DNA of 64,000 bases from JAFKKS01 sp050187875 (GCA_050187875.1 JBFWXB010000024.1:5936-69935); one strand, 5' to 3'. Numbered from the stretch's first letter, positions 7,299 through 16,619 are shown. The notes: a model not told the origin generated them from the sequence alone. Numbers and translations are program-made.

Positions 7299-8742
7299 TC
7301 AACCGGCAAGACCACTACTCGCGCCATCCGCCGCGCGACCGTGCCGTGTCAAGGAGCCTAGCAACAGAAACGCTAGCGCCCCCGCCGAAGGAACATTTGG
7401 CGTTTCCGCGGTGAACGCCATGGGGCCGAACAAGGCGAGGACAGCCATAAGCGCCATGAATGCCTCTGGCCCGTCACGCCATGCGCGGGCCCGCCAGGCG
7501 GCACGTCCCGTCAGAAAAAGGAAGGTGAAGAAGGGAATAGCAAACAGCAGTCCGCCCTTCCACAAGGCCGTTAGATAATAGAGATGCGGTGTCGTGTGTA
7601 TAATGTCTTTAGGCGGAGGCTCATACCGACCGAGCGGGGAGAAGCCACTTCCGATGATGGGGCTTGCGAAAAACTCCTTCAGCGCTACCAACTGTAACGA
7701 AAATCGGCGGCTCGAAATTGCGTCAAGCGTGGGGGGGGGGGGGGGCCGCGGCGGGAGCGCTCGGGACGGGGGGCTGTTCCTGCGCTGGCTCGCTCGCGGG
7801 TGCAGAGGATGGCGCAGCATCGTTTGAAGCAACGGTAGCAGGCGCCGGCTCAATAGCAGTAGGCGGCGCGGATGGCGCCGGCGGCGCGGCGCTTGCCGGT
7901 TCATGCTCTAAAACCGCTGCGACATCGCGTACGGTTTGGACGAAGCGGTTTTCTTCCAACGACTGGAATTGAGCAAACGACCCAGCGACGATTGCGACTG
8001 CGATCATCGCACTTGCTCGACGCCACAGCTTTCGTTCGGCCGTGACGACATAGAAGCCCGCGCCTCCAAGAATCATAAGCAGCGCGACGAGTGCGCCGCG
8101 CGATTGGCTGCCGACGATCAGATAGGCAGCACATGCAAACACGGCCGCGCTCACAATCGTGAGCCACCTATAATTTGTGGCGAGGGCCACACCGATAGCC
8201 AGCGCGGCTTGTAGGCAGACCATGTGCGCCGCGCCCAAAATGCCGAAGTAGCCGAACATGCGCCAGCCGAACCACTCGACGTTCAGGATGGCAAACGAGG
8301 TATAGCGCGTGGCGTCCGGAATCACGCTTTGAACAGGCTCGCCCAAAACATTGCGAAGCGTCGCGGGCACAAGAAACGCGGCCGAGAACACGACGAAATA
8401 CGTGACCAGACGCTTGATGCTGCCGACATATCGACCAAGAAAATAGAACCCCGCCGCGAACATCAGCAGCAGGAGCGATAGCAAATCGAGTTGAAGTCTG
8501 CCGTCCGGCTTGATCGACGCCGAGATGAAAATCGACGCTAAGCCACAGATGCCGGCCAGAACAAAAGCGCGGGTGGCCGTCTCGCCGAACAAGACGACTA
8601 CGGACCACGCGACGAGCGGTGCCAGCAAGAAGGCCGGCGTTGTCTCGTAGCGGAACACCGGGGGTAGCGCGATCGGGAGCGCCAAACAGGTAGCGGTGAA
8701 GACGCACAGCCACTGGTTGGCGTGCCCGGACATCTTTTGCAA
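7299..8742 (-). CDS. O-antigen ligase-like polytopic membrane protein, frame split by poly-C tract
   Basis: Two overlapping minus-strand frames together encode one protein. The 5' part (8742 to 7723) has about ten hydrophobic spans, with the RGALVALLMIL and LVGSQSR segments typical of the Wzy_C/WaaL periplasmic-loop region, followed by a Pro/Ala-rich stretch of about 55 residues. A run of 15 C residues (coding strand, 7731-7745) then shifts the frame. The other frame continues with VALKEFFASPIIGSGFSPLG, LYYLTALWKGGLLFAIPFF and two more spans, ending at 7299. With 14 or 17 C the two parts join into about 480 residues. As sequenced, translation stops soon after the tract. The TTG at 8742 has GGGGGAG 8 nt upstream; an ATG at 8733 is the alternative. 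Predicted role: joining O-antigen or a similar polymer to its acceptor in the periplasm. Confidence 0.7.
7731..7745. repeat. 15-nt poly-G/poly-C homopolymer within the ligase gene
   Basis: Fifteen consecutive G on the plus strand (C on the coding strand) lie inside the Pro-rich linker of the O-antigen-ligase-like gene, exactly where the two coding frames meet. A tract of this length is hypermutable by slipped-strand mispairing and also prone to sequencing error. Confidence 0.95.
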
Positions 8743-9137
8743 AGCGGATTCTCCCCCAAGAGACGAGGGATTCTATCGCCGGGACGGTTCTGTCTGCAAC
8801 CGGAGATATCAATGTGCGTCCGGTGCATTGCTGGTGATTGCTGGACGGGCCACGATCCGGCATGAATCTTCGCCCTTCGCCCGGCCCTCTGCTGTGTCTC
8901 GCGTTCGCTGAGACGGCCGGGGCGTCGCCTGATGCTCGCTTTCCGAATCTCGAGCGGGGCGCGCGGGTGGAGCTCATCGCGAAGGTTCGCCACGTACGAA
9001 AGCATCGAGTGCACCGCCGGCGCCTATCGACATGGCCGGGCCTATCCCGGTCATGTCATGCGGCATTACCGGGCACGGCCCGCCAATCATTATAGGCGCG
9101 GCCGCGCAGTTCGCAGACACTGCCGCAAAGTCCGCAA
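8743..9137. other. 395-bp intergenic region without a recognisable gene
   Basis: It lies between the DUF900 gene and the O-antigen-ligase-like gene, both on the minus strand. The only structure noticed is an imperfect hairpin (CCCGGTCATG 9046-9055 with CATTACCGGG 9064-9073, nine of ten pairs) without a T-run. It may hold the promoter of the ligase gene; no consensus boxes were convincing. Confidence 0.5.
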
Positions 9138-10151
9138 TCACGCGGCTGCGGTTTCGATCGAGCGGCGAATGACGCGCCACACGTCGGCATTCGATAAAAA
9201 CAGATCGTGATTGATGATGCCCCAGCCAGAATCGGAGGCGTCGATCACACGCACGCCGAGCCGTTCGATGGCGGCTTTCTCGGCGGCGCCCACCCGCGTC
9301 ATCCCGCCGGCGATTCGCCCCGACAGTTCCAAGGCGCGGTCGTTCGTCGCCGAGATCACCGTGATCTTGCGGGCGAGCGGGCCGATGCCGGTGACCGACG
9401 ACGAGAACACGTCCATGTCGATGTCGGGTGCTGCAAGCACGACGGCGCCGATCCGGTTTGCAACGGCATCGCCATAGCGCGCGTAAAGCTGGCGCAGGCT
9501 TTCGAGCGCCAGCATGGTTCCCATGCTGTGCGCGACGATGTGGACGCGCCCGGCCCCCGGCGCGGCGAGGACCGACTGGAGCACGCGCTCGAAGGCGTCG
9601 CGCGACCACATCGCGCTGTCGCGGTCGTAGTTGTAGTCGAACAGCCCCGCCTTCGACGGCCAAGAGAAGACCATCGTCTGCCCGTGAAACTTGATGCCGT
9701 CGGAAAGACGCGCCGCATCGAGCGCCGCTGTCTCGAACGTCTGCTTGAAGCCGTGCACATAGATCAAGACATCGCCGCCGCCCGGCGCGAGAAGGTTGCC
9801 GCCTTCGCCCGATAGCGGTTCGACGCTGTCGATACGCCAGTCATCCAATCCAACCGAGGCGAGGGTGAAGCGGCCATCGTTTGGCGGTGTCAGCTTCGCC
9901 CGCGCGAGCGTCAGCGTCGAAGCGCGTTTCGGCCCGAACCAAGGCTCCGCACGTCCGCCGTTGACCGGATTACGCGTGGTCGCGATCAGCAATGTCGGCG
10001 TTGTCGAGATCGATGAGGCGTCGAAGCGTGCGCCGGTCGCGGCGACATTGGCGCATCCGCCGAGCGCGACGGCGCCGAGGGAGCCAAGCCCGCCCAGGAA
10101 CGCGCGGCGGGATGGAGCGGCTTCGTGTGGCAGCGAACGTCGAACGGTCAC
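9138..10151 (-). CDS. DUF900 alpha/beta hydrolase, predicted exported lipoprotein
   Basis: A 337-residue protein. The N-terminus has a twin-arginine-like motif RRAFLGG (residues 15-21), a hydrophobic stretch and a lipobox LGGC with C33, so it is probably exported and lipidated. The hydrolase fold includes YVHGF at about 131-135 (oxyanion region), the nucleophile elbow AHSMGT with S209, and a late histidine candidate in INHDLF (H315). DUF900 proteins are serine hydrolases of unknown substrate, probably esterase or lipase-like. It is followed on the same strand, after a 395-bp gap, by the O-antigen-ligase-like gene. The start ATG at 10151 gives a complete signal sequence. Confidence 0.85.
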   Translation of the reverse strand: MTVRRSLPHEAAPSRRAFLGGLGSLGAVALGGCANVAATGARFDASSISTTPTLLIATTRNPVNGGRAEPWFGPKRASTLTLARAKLTPPNDGRFTLASVGLDDWRIDSVEPLSGEGGNLLAPGGGDVLIYVHGFKQTFETAALDAARLSDGIKFHGQTMVFSWPSKAGLFDYNYDRDSAMWSRDAFERVLQSVLAAPGAGRVHIVAHSMGTMLALESLRQLYARYGDAVANRIGAVVLAAPDIDMDVFSSSVTGIGPLARKITVISATNDRALELSGRIAGGMTRVGAAEKAAIERLGVRVIDASDSGWGIINHDLFLSNADVWRVIRRSIETAAA

Positions 10152-10300
10152 GCGGGGCCTTCAGGAACACCGCCCCCCAGGACCCGCCCCTCCGTGGCTT
10201 CCTGAATCAGGATGGCGGCGAGAAAAGGGCGGGCGGCGTCACCGATGTGGCGAGGGCCCGAGCCATGGGCGCGCACGCGCGGCTTGGAAGACCGATTCCC

Positions 10301-10984
10301 TCAGCGGATCGTCGTCGCGCCCTTCGCATCCGGGAAATATTGCGGCGCTTCGCGACGATCGAACATGCCGTAGTCGCGAACAATGCGCACGTGGCGCAAG
10401 CGCGCGCCCTCAGGCAGCGCCGCCGCATGCGCGAACGCCTCGGCGTCTCGCTTTTGCTTCCACGATGTGAGCAGGATGACGTCGCCTGGGTTGAGGATCG
10501 CGTCGAAGACATCCCAGGCGACGAGGCCGGGCGCGTCCGCAACAAGACCGAGGGATTGCGCGACCTCCTCCGCGCGATGCGCTTTCACCCAAGCGGGCGA
10601 ACGCTTCGCGTCGATCAAAGTGACGGTCGTCGCGTCGCCCGCCTCCGTCTCATCGAGACGCTGCTCCTCGACCTCTTGGCCATTGGGAAGACGCGTGTCC
10701 CGGATGATCTCTCCGACGCGCAGATGATAGTCGGCAAAGACGGCCGTGCGTCCCCGCTCCTGCGCCTGATGATGCCGCATGCCCGTGCGCCAGCGCACCA
10801 CCGATTTCTCGTCGCGCCAGCCTGACAGCGACAGAAGCCAGCCCTCGCGCGTGAGGCTCGCGTAACGCACGTTGTCGACGAATCCGTCGACCTGCTCGAG
10901 CTCCGGCCGCAACGCCTTGGCGATGCCAAGATACGCGTCCCATTGATCGGGCCTGGGATGGACCTCGAAGATAACCGAGAACAT
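10301..10984 (-). CDS. Antibiotic biosynthesis monooxygenase (ABM) domain protein
   Basis: A 227-residue protein made of two ABM/dimeric alpha-beta-barrel halves. The first (about 1-100) reads MFSVIFEVHPRPDQWDAY, then LRPELEQVDGFVDNVRYASL and SLSGWRDEKSVVRWRT; the second (about 115-210) includes LLTSWKQKRDAEAF. The fold is used for small-molecule oxidation, haem handling or signalling, and the exact substrate cannot be read. It begins 4 bp after the stop of ogt and is clearly in the same operon. No signal peptide is visible; it is predicted cytoplasmic. Confidence 0.8.
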   Translation of the reverse strand: MFSVIFEVHPRPDQWDAYLGIAKALRPELEQVDGFVDNVRYASLTREGWLLSLSGWRDEKSVVRWRTGMRHHQAQERGRTAVFADYHLRVGEIIRDTRLPNGQEVEEQRLDETEAGDATTVTLIDAKRSPAWVKAHRAEEVAQSLGLVADAPGLVAWDVFDAILNPGDVILLTSWKQKRDAEAFAHAAALPEGARLRHVRIVRDYGMFDRREAPQYFPDAKGATTIR

Positions 10985-10988
10985 GCAA

Positions 10989-11480
10989 TCACCCCGCTCG
11001 CGCTTCGCTTTCGAGCGCGAGCAGGCGCTCCTTCGTCGCGAGGCCGCCGGCGAACCCCGTCAACTTCCCGGTCGATCCGATGACCCGATGGCACGGCGCG
11101 ATGATCGAGATCGGGTTCCGGCCGTTCGCAGCGCCGACCGCGCGAACGGCCGTTGGTTTTCCGATCTGCTTTGCGATCGCGCCGTAGCTGCGTGTCTCGC
11201 CGTAGGGGATCGTCAGCAGCGCCGCCCACACGCGCTTCTGGAAGGGAGTTCCCTTGAAATCGAGAGGAACATTGAATGTCGTCCGGCGGCCGGCAAAGTA
11301 ATCGCCGAGCTGCCGCTCGGTTTCGCGCAAGATCGCGTTGCTGGCGTCTTCGATGAGCGGCTGAAGCCGCACGCGCTTCGGATCTTCGCTCGGCCAAAGG
11401 ATTGCTGCCAAGCCTCGCTCGCTGGCGACGAGCGTCAGCTTGCCGACCGGCGACATGATCACCTTGTAGACATATGCCAT
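10989..11480 (-). CDS. ogt: Methylated-DNA--protein-cysteine methyltransferase
   Basis: A 163-residue DNA repair protein that removes O6-alkyl groups from guanine by irreversible transfer to its own cysteine. The active site IIAPCHRVIG places the acceptor at C130. The helix-turn-helix segment TPFQKRVWAALLTIPYGETR and the arginine finger in AVRAVGAANGRNP are present. The start at 11480 (MAYVYKVIM) is supported by GGAG about 9 nt upstream. It heads a two-gene unit with the ABM-domain protein 4 bp downstream. No Ada-type N-terminal regulatory domain is present. Confidence 0.95.
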   Translation of the reverse strand: MAYVYKVIMSPVGKLTLVASERGLAAILWPSEDPKRVRLQPLIEDASNAILRETERQLGDYFAGRRTTFNVPLDFKGTPFQKRVWAALLTIPYGETRSYGAIAKQIGKPTAVRAVGAANGRNPISIIAPCHRVIGSTGKLTGFAGGLATKERLLALESEARAG

Positions 11481-11661
11481 GACTTTAGTCTCCTGCGCCG
11501 CGGCGTTGCACGCCGGCGCGTCACCGCCGTCGCGACGAGAGATTAGGCTCACGCTCGCGAAGATAAAGCCCCCGACATTTCGACCGAAGCCGTATCGTGG
11601 AATTCCGCATGCTTGCGAGCCTGGATCGGCTCCGACGCAAGCGCGGCGCAGCCAGCTGGGC

Positions 11662-12633
11662 TTATCCGGCGGCCCGGTCGAGGAGCGACGGCCGCAGCAG
11701 GTCGTCGACGGCTCCGCCGAAAATGCGAACCACATTCCGCCCCGCGGCTTTGGCGACGTAAAGGGCGGAATCCGCTTCCGCGAAAAGCTGCGAGGCTCCG
11801 CGAAATTGCGCCGGCCGGAGAAACGCCACGCCGCTCGATGCGCCAATCGGGATAAGCGCGTTTCGCCACGGGACGGGACGGCGCACCATCTGCAAAGCGC
11901 GCGCAAGCGCCCGCGCGATCCGGGCCACGCCGAGCGGCGCATGCAGGAGCAGCGCAAACTCGTCGCCGCCGATCCGGGCAATGAGGATCGCGTCGCCGAA
12001 CTCGCGCTGAAGCCGGGCGGCGACCTGCCGCAGGCATTCGTCGCCAGCGGCATGACCAAACCGATCATTGATCTCTTTGAAGTTGTCGAGATCGACAAGC
12101 GCAAGCGCCGCGCTCGAACCAGCGGCCACCTGCCGCGAGAGCGCCGCGCAGCGCTCCTCGAACACCCGGCGGTTGGCGAGCCGCGTCAGCGCATCCTGCT
12201 CGGCGTATGCGCGCAGCCGGTCCCAGAGCGCCTTTTCATGCGTGATGTCCTGCTTCGCCCCGAAGATGCGAACCGGGCGGCCATGCTCATGGGCGACATC
12301 CGCCGTAAGGCGCATCCAGCGGCTTTCATTGCCGCTCGTGCGGATGCGAGCGTCGAGAGTAAAACCGCGGCCGGTCCGAATCATCGCAGCGCGAAGCTGC
12401 TCCATCTGCCGGCGCGATTCGTCGAAATAGAGATCGACGATCGACGGTCGGTGCACCGTCGAGCCGCGCGCAAGCCCAAAGAGGTCATAGACCCCGTCGG
12501 TCCAGCTCAGCGCTTCCGTGGTCAGGTCGCACTCCCAAGCCCCGATTCGCGCGAGGCCCGCCGCCTGGTCATAGATGCGCTTGTAATGGGCGGCCGGCAA
12601 AGGCTCACAGGATCGCGTGGGATCGTTGCTCAT
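11662..12633 (-). CDS. PAS-GGDEF diguanylate cyclase
   Basis: A 323-residue cytoplasmic protein. A PAS/PAC sensor covers about residues 20-135 (GAWECDLTTEALSWTDGVYDL and a PAC end at GAKQDITHEK), followed by a GGDEF domain (about 145-310). The catalytic loop is intact as GGDEF at 222-226, and the metal/substrate motif DLDNFKEINDRFGH is present. The RxxD inhibitory site normally just upstream is not evident (AILIARIGGDEF), so product inhibition may be lost. It should make cyclic di-GMP in response to a PAS-detected cue. ATG 12633 was chosen as the start; a GTG at 12672 would add 13 residues. Confidence 0.92.
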   Translation of the reverse strand: MSNDPTRSCEPLPAAHYKRIYDQAAGLARIGAWECDLTTEALSWTDGVYDLFGLARGSTVHRPSIVDLYFDESRRQMEQLRAAMIRTGRGFTLDARIRTSGNESRWMRLTADVAHEHGRPVRIFGAKQDITHEKALWDRLRAYAEQDALTRLANRRVFEERCAALSRQVAAGSSAALALVDLDNFKEINDRFGHAAGDECLRQVAARLQREFGDAILIARIGGDEFALLLHAPLGVARIARALARALQMVRRPVPWRNALIPIGASSGVAFLRPAQFRGASQLFAEADSALYVAKAAGRNVVRIFGGAVDDLLRPSLLDRAAG

Positions 12634-12807
12634 CGTCCGGCCACTGGACCCGCCGACGACGCGCGGGCCCACTCACCTTAGCGTGGCAAAGATTAATCCT
12701 GTGTTGGTGCCCGCACCATGAATAGAGGCATCTCGATCGGCCTTCGAGCGCGATGGCAGAATCGGCACAATTCAAGACGCTGGCGATGGCCAGACGGTAC
12801 TGTGTCT

Positions 12808-13866
12808 CTATTGCCGGTAATTATAGACCTTGTTCCAATCATCGCTCCAAGGCGCGAACACCTTGGCGTATTCGGCCTCGTTGGGAATCCAGGTCTTGAG
12901 GCTCTTGGTATCGATGTTCGGCGGCGCAGGCGGGTCCTTCATCACCGAGAAGAAGCCGAGCTCGACCATCAGCTTCTGCCCTTCGCGTGAGAGGGCCCAA
13001 TCGAGGAATAGCTTCGCCGCATTGGGATGCGACGCACTCTTGGTGAGCCCGGCGCAGAACACCGTGACCGGCACGCCTTCCGGCGCGAACAGCCATTTGA
13101 TCGGCGCGCCGCTGTTGGCAAGCGGGATGGCGAGCGCCGTGACGAGCGGCGCGACGCCGATCTCGCCGCGGATCATGGCGTCGACCATCGGCGCCTGGCT
13201 CGGGAACAGTTTCGGCTTCATCGCCGCCTGCTTCTTCCAATAGTCCTCGCCGAACATCGTGCGTTCAAACATCGCCCGCGTGAACGGCGCGCCGCCGGAG
13301 GCGACGACCGTCTGGCCGAGCTGCTTGCCGAATTCAGGCTTGACGAGGTCGCCCCAGCTCGTCGGCGCCGTGGGCATCGTTTCGGAGTTGTAGGTGATGG
13401 TCCAGGCATTGGTGGAGCGCGGCCAAAGCTTGTCGGCCGTGCGCGTCGCCGCCGGATAGTCGGCGGCGTTCGGCGGCGCATAGGCGGCGAAGAGGTCGAT
13501 CATCCCGCGCGCCTGCGGCCGGTCGGAAATGTCGATCACGTCGGCGATCAGTTTGTTCGCCGCCGCCTCGGTCTTGATGCGCGCGACGAGTTGTCCGGTG
13601 GGCGCCCGCACCATCTCCACTTGCAGGCCGGGGAAGCGCTCGCCGAACCGCTTGATGACGGTCTGCTCGGTCGTCAGGAAGTTGGCGGTATAGAGGACGA
13701 CCTTGCCTTCCTTCTTGGCTGCCGCGAGAAGCTCCGGCGCTGGCGTATAGGTGTCGTCGGCGGCCATGGCGGCAGACCCCGCCGCAAAAGCTAGGACAGC
13801 CGCGAGCCCGGCCGCCCCCAAAGTCGCGCCCAACCCTCGCATCCCCGCCCGCGCCTTCGGCATCAT
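12808..13866 (-). CDS. Extracellular substrate-binding protein, family 1 (Fe3+/FbpA-like)
   Basis: A 352-residue periplasmic binding protein. The signal peptide spans about residues 1-36 (basic start, hydrophobic core, cleavage after AMA). The mature protein starts DDTYTPAPELLAAAKKEGKV and has the family features YTANFLTTEQTVIKRF, VIDISDRPQARGMID and LFLDWALSREGQKLM. Relatives bind ferric iron, phosphonate or organic ligands; the iron-binding tyrosine pair is not clear, so the ligand is uncertain. No permease or ATPase gene lies beside it, so it is an orphan or serves a transporter encoded elsewhere. It is divergent from the membrane protein gene at 14077. Confidence 0.88.
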   Translation of the reverse strand: MMPKARAGMRGLGATLGAAGLAAVLAFAAGSAAMAADDTYTPAPELLAAAKKEGKVVLYTANFLTTEQTVIKRFGERFPGLQVEMVRAPTGQLVARIKTEAAANKLIADVIDISDRPQARGMIDLFAAYAPPNAADYPAATRTADKLWPRSTNAWTITYNSETMPTAPTSWGDLVKPEFGKQLGQTVVASGGAPFTRAMFERTMFGEDYWKKQAAMKPKLFPSQAPMVDAMIRGEIGVAPLVTALAIPLANSGAPIKWLFAPEGVPVTVFCAGLTKSASHPNAAKLFLDWALSREGQKLMVELGFFSVMKDPPAPPNIDTKSLKTWIPNEAEYAKVFAPWSDDWNKVYNYRQ

Positions 13867-14076
13867 GATCCTCCCTCACGTGCTGGGTGGACAGGTTGCA
13901 GCATCACGGCGGCGACCTCAATGCCCTAGGCCCCCTCGCCAACCCGGTGGCGTCCATACGGTTGCCGGGATCGCCGGCTTCGATGGTCTCGCCTGTGGCG
14001 CGGACTTCTGCTAGCGATGAATCGCTCATCGCCGCGGCGGGGAACCCGGGGCGCATGACGCAATCAGGATCGCTCG

Positions 14077-15159
14077 ATGCTCGACACGATACGGGACTTG
14101 GCCCGGCGGTTGGACAAGACCATCGGCTGGAACCGGGTCGGCGCCGCGCTGAGCATTGCGATCGTCACGTTCGCCTTCATCGAGCTCTACAAGATGCTCG
14201 AGGATATCGATGTCGACGACGTGATCGACGCCCTGCACGGCACCTCCGTCCACCATCTGATCCTCGCCGGCGTCTTCGTGGCGGCCGCCTATTTCACCCT
14301 CACCTTCTATGACCTGTTCGCGCTGCGCACGATCGGCCGCAATGTTCCGTACCGCATCGCGGCACTGGCCGGCTTCACCAGCTATTCGGTCGGCCACAAT
14401 GTCGGCGCGAGCGTGTTCACCGGCGGCGCGGTGCGCTACCGCGTCTATTCGGCCTGGGGCCTCGACGCGATCGATGTCGCCAAAGTTTGTTTCGTGGCCG
14501 GCCTGACCTTCTGGCTCGGCAACGCCGCCGTGCTCGGGCTCGGCATCACCTATGCGCCGCAGGCGGCGACCGCCGTCGACCAGTTGCCGCCGTGGTTCAA
14601 TCGCATCGTGGCGATGATGGTGCTCGCGATCCTCGTCGGCTACGTCAGCTGGGTCTGGCGCAAGCCCCGCGCGGTCGGCCGCGACGGTTGGCAGGTGACG
14701 CTGCCCGCTGGGCCGTCGACCCTGGTGCAGATTGGCATCGGCATTCTCGATCTCTCCTTCTGTGCGCTGGCGATGTGGATCCTGATGCCGGAGGAGCCGC
14801 ATATCGGCTTCGTCACGCTGGCGGTGATCTTCGTCTCGGCGACGTTGCTTGGCTTCGCGAGCCACGCGCCGGGCGGCCTCGGCGTCTTCGACGCGGCGAT
14901 GCTGGCCGGGCTGTGGCAGTTCGACAAGGAACAACTCGTTGCTGGACTGCTGCTGTTCCGCCTTCTCTATTACCTTGTGCCATTCGCGCTCGCGCTCGTC
15001 GTCCTCGGCATACGCGAATTGTGGCTCTACGCCGTGCGCAAACCGCCACCGCTCGCGCCGGACAGTCCGCCGGGCGTCGGCGGCGTCGCCGCGCGCGATT
15101 TCGACGCGGCCCATGCGCCGATCAAGCTCGCGGAGCCGTCGAAGGACGAGGCGTCGTAG
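14077..15159 (+). CDS. Lysylphosphatidylglycerol synthase TM-region family membrane protein
   Basis: A 360-residue polytopic inner-membrane protein (about eight spans) of the UPF0104/LPG_synthase_TM family. Diagnostic stretches are TSYSVGHNVGASVFTGGAVR (near 100-120) and LGFASHAPGGLGVFDAAML (near 262-280). There is no C-terminal aminoacyl-transferase domain, so it matches the flippase-like half of MprF and may move a lipid or glycolipid. Residues about 325-360 are a charged cytoplasmic tail. The phoR frame begins 2 bp after its stop, which suggests translational coupling and a possible link to phosphate-dependent membrane lipid remodelling (inference). Confidence 0.85.
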   Translation: MLDTIRDLARRLDKTIGWNRVGAALSIAIVTFAFIELYKMLEDIDVDDVIDALHGTSVHHLILAGVFVAAAYFTLTFYDLFALRTIGRNVPYRIAALAGFTSYSVGHNVGASVFTGGAVRYRVYSAWGLDAIDVAKVCFVAGLTFWLGNAAVLGLGITYAPQAATAVDQLPPWFNRIVAMMVLAILVGYVSWVWRKPRAVGRDGWQVTLPAGPSTLVQIGIGILDLSFCALAMWILMPEEPHIGFVTLAVIFVSATLLGFASHAPGGLGVFDAAMLAGLWQFDKEQLVAGLLLFRLLYYLVPFALALVVLGIRELWLYAVRKPPPLAPDSPPGVGGVAARDFDAAHAPIKLAEPSKDEAS

Positions 15160-15160
15160 C

Positions 15161-16390
15161 TTGGCCGCCTTCGGCTCGCGCTTCTTTCTTGCTGTTGTTG
15201 CCTTTGCGCTCTTGGCCGTTTTCATGCTCGCCGGCGCGCTCGCGCCGGCTTACGGCTTTGTGGGCCTTGTCGTGCTCGCCGTCGCCGCGGCCTTGACGCG
15301 CGAGCGCCGCAGCGCAAGCCACGCGCCCGCCGTCGCGCCGCTCACCGATGCGCCTGACGGAGCGCTCGATGCCGTCATCGCCGCAGCACCGGTCCCGCTC
15401 ATCCTGCTCGACCCGAGCGGCATTGTGCTCGCTTGCAATGACGGTGCGCGCGCAGTGGCGCCGGCGCTGCGGCGCGGACAGCCCGTGGTGCTGGGGCTGC
15501 GCATCCCCACGGTGATCGATGCGATCCGCCGCGCTCAGGCGAGTGGCATGGCGCAGCGCGTCGAGTTCTTCGAACGGGTGCCGTTCGACCGCTGGTACGA
15601 GGTCAATGTCGGTCCCGTGCCGTCCCCGGCGGGCGCGCAGCGCGACCTGCTGCTGACCTTCAACGATCTAACGCCGCTGCGGCGCGCGGAAGAGATGCGT
15701 GCGGACTTTGTCGCCAATGCGAGCCACGAGTTGCGCACGCCGCTCGCCTCGCTCGCCGGCTTCATCGACACCTTGCAAGGCTCCGCGCGCGATGACACCG
15801 CGGCGCGCGAACGCTTCCTCGCCATCATGCGCGAACAGGCGCGGCGCATGGCGCGACTGATCGACGATCTCCTCTCCCTCTCGCGCATCGAGCTCAATGC
15901 GCATATCGCGCCAAACGCGATCCTCCCCCTCGCGCCGATCGTGCGGCAGGTCATCGACAGCTTGCAGATGCTGGCGCAAGAGCGGAGCGTGACCATCGAA
16001 ATGATGGACGCGGAAAATTCCGTCACGGTTCGCGGCGACCGCGACGAGCTCGTGCGCGTGTTCGAGAACCTCATCGAGAACGCGCTCAAATATGGCGGGG
16101 CCGGCGGCCGCGCGGTGGTCACGATCAAAGCGTCGGCCGAACCAGGCGGCGAAGCGAGCGTCGCCGTGCGCGACTTCGGCCCCGGCATCGCGCCGGAGCA
16201 TCTGCCGCGCCTGACGGAACGCTTCTATCGCGTCGACGCCGCGCACAGTCGTGCTGAAGGCGGCACCGGACTTGGCCTCGCCCTCGTCAAGCACATCCTC
16301 CACCGCCACCGCGGCCGGCTCACGATCGAAAGCACGCCCGGTGCGGGCGCGACCTTCACCGCGCATTTGCCGACGGTGACGGAGGCATAG
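15161..16390 (+). CDS. phoR: Phosphate regulon sensor histidine kinase PhoR
   Basis: A 409-residue membrane kinase: two N-terminal hydrophobic segments (about 6-46), a PAS domain (about 68-170), the H box FVANASHELRTPLASL with H189, the N box ENLIENALKYG, the G1 box DFGPGIAPEH and the G2 box GTGLGLALVKHIL. It senses Pst/PhoU activity and phosphorylates PhoB. No ATG fits the 5' end. TTG at 15161 is proposed because GAGG lies 9 nt upstream and the frame starts immediately after the preceding stop; longer in-frame extensions would overlap the upstream gene. It is separated from pstS by a palindromic repeat and the PHO box, so phoR itself is probably not transcribed from that box. Confidence 0.92.
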   Translation: MAAFGSRFFLAVVAFALLAVFMLAGALAPAYGFVGLVVLAVAAALTRERRSASHAPAVAPLTDAPDGALDAVIAAAPVPLILLDPSGIVLACNDGARAVAPALRRGQPVVLGLRIPTVIDAIRRAQASGMAQRVEFFERVPFDRWYEVNVGPVPSPAGAQRDLLLTFNDLTPLRRAEEMRADFVANASHELRTPLASLAGFIDTLQGSARDDTAARERFLAIMREQARRMARLIDDLLSLSRIELNAHIAPNAILPLAPIVRQVIDSLQMLAQERSVTIEMMDAENSVTVRGDRDELVRVFENLIENALKYGGAGGRAVVTIKASAEPGGEASVAVRDFGPGIAPEHLPRLTERFYRVDAAHSRAEGGTGLGLALVKHILHRHRGRLTIESTPGAGATFTAHLPTVTEA

Positions 16391-16424
16391 GTTTTCAGAT
16401 CTCCGCCGAATCTCGCCTCCTCTC

Positions 16425-16538
16425 CGTCACCCTGAGGTGCGAGCCGACGATGTCGGCGAGCCTCGAAGGGCGACGGCCCGGAATGCGCGGCCATCCTTCG
16501 AGGCTCGGCGCAAGAGCGCCTCGCACCTCAGGATGACG
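16425..16538. repeat. Dispersed palindromic element, family 5
   Basis: A long imperfect palindrome starts CGTCACCCTGAGGTGCGAGC and ends with CGCACCTCAGGATGACG; the arms include inner copies of GAGCCTCGAAGG and CCTTCGAGGCTC. It lies in the 348-bp gap between phoR and pstS and could act as a transcription barrier between them. Sequences of this type recur in Bradyrhizobium-like genomes (recollection, not searched). Confidence 0.8.
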
Positions 16539-16590
16539 ACGGTGGTGTTGCTATCGCTCGCCGTAACCACCTGGGATTTATGATTTTTCT

Positions 16591-16619
16591 CTGTCATCCA
16601 ACTGTCATCGCTCTGACAT
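16591..16619 (+). promoter_or_regulatory. PHO box (PhoB-binding site) upstream of pstS
   Basis: CTGTCAT at 16591-16597 and CTGTCAT at 16602-16608 are separated by CCAA, an exact match to the 11-nt periodic PHO-box consensus. A third weaker unit, CTGACAT, follows at 16613-16619 with the same spacing. The box lies 120 bp upstream of the pstS start and should replace a -35 element for PhoB-activated transcription. Confidence 0.9.

Noticed and set aside
7140..7361. 73-codon plus-strand frame between the tRNA remnant and the ligase gene
   Set aside because: No ribosome site or recognised family, and its end overlaps the 3' end of the ligase gene on the other strand.
8974..9663. Long minus-strand frame over the DUF900 gene end
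   Set aside because: It lies in another frame of the well-supported DUF900 gene and has low-complexity arginine-rich composition.
11479..12681. 400-codon plus-strand frame opposite the GGDEF and ogt genes
   Set aside because: It is antisense to two genes with clear catalytic motifs and shows no domain of its own.
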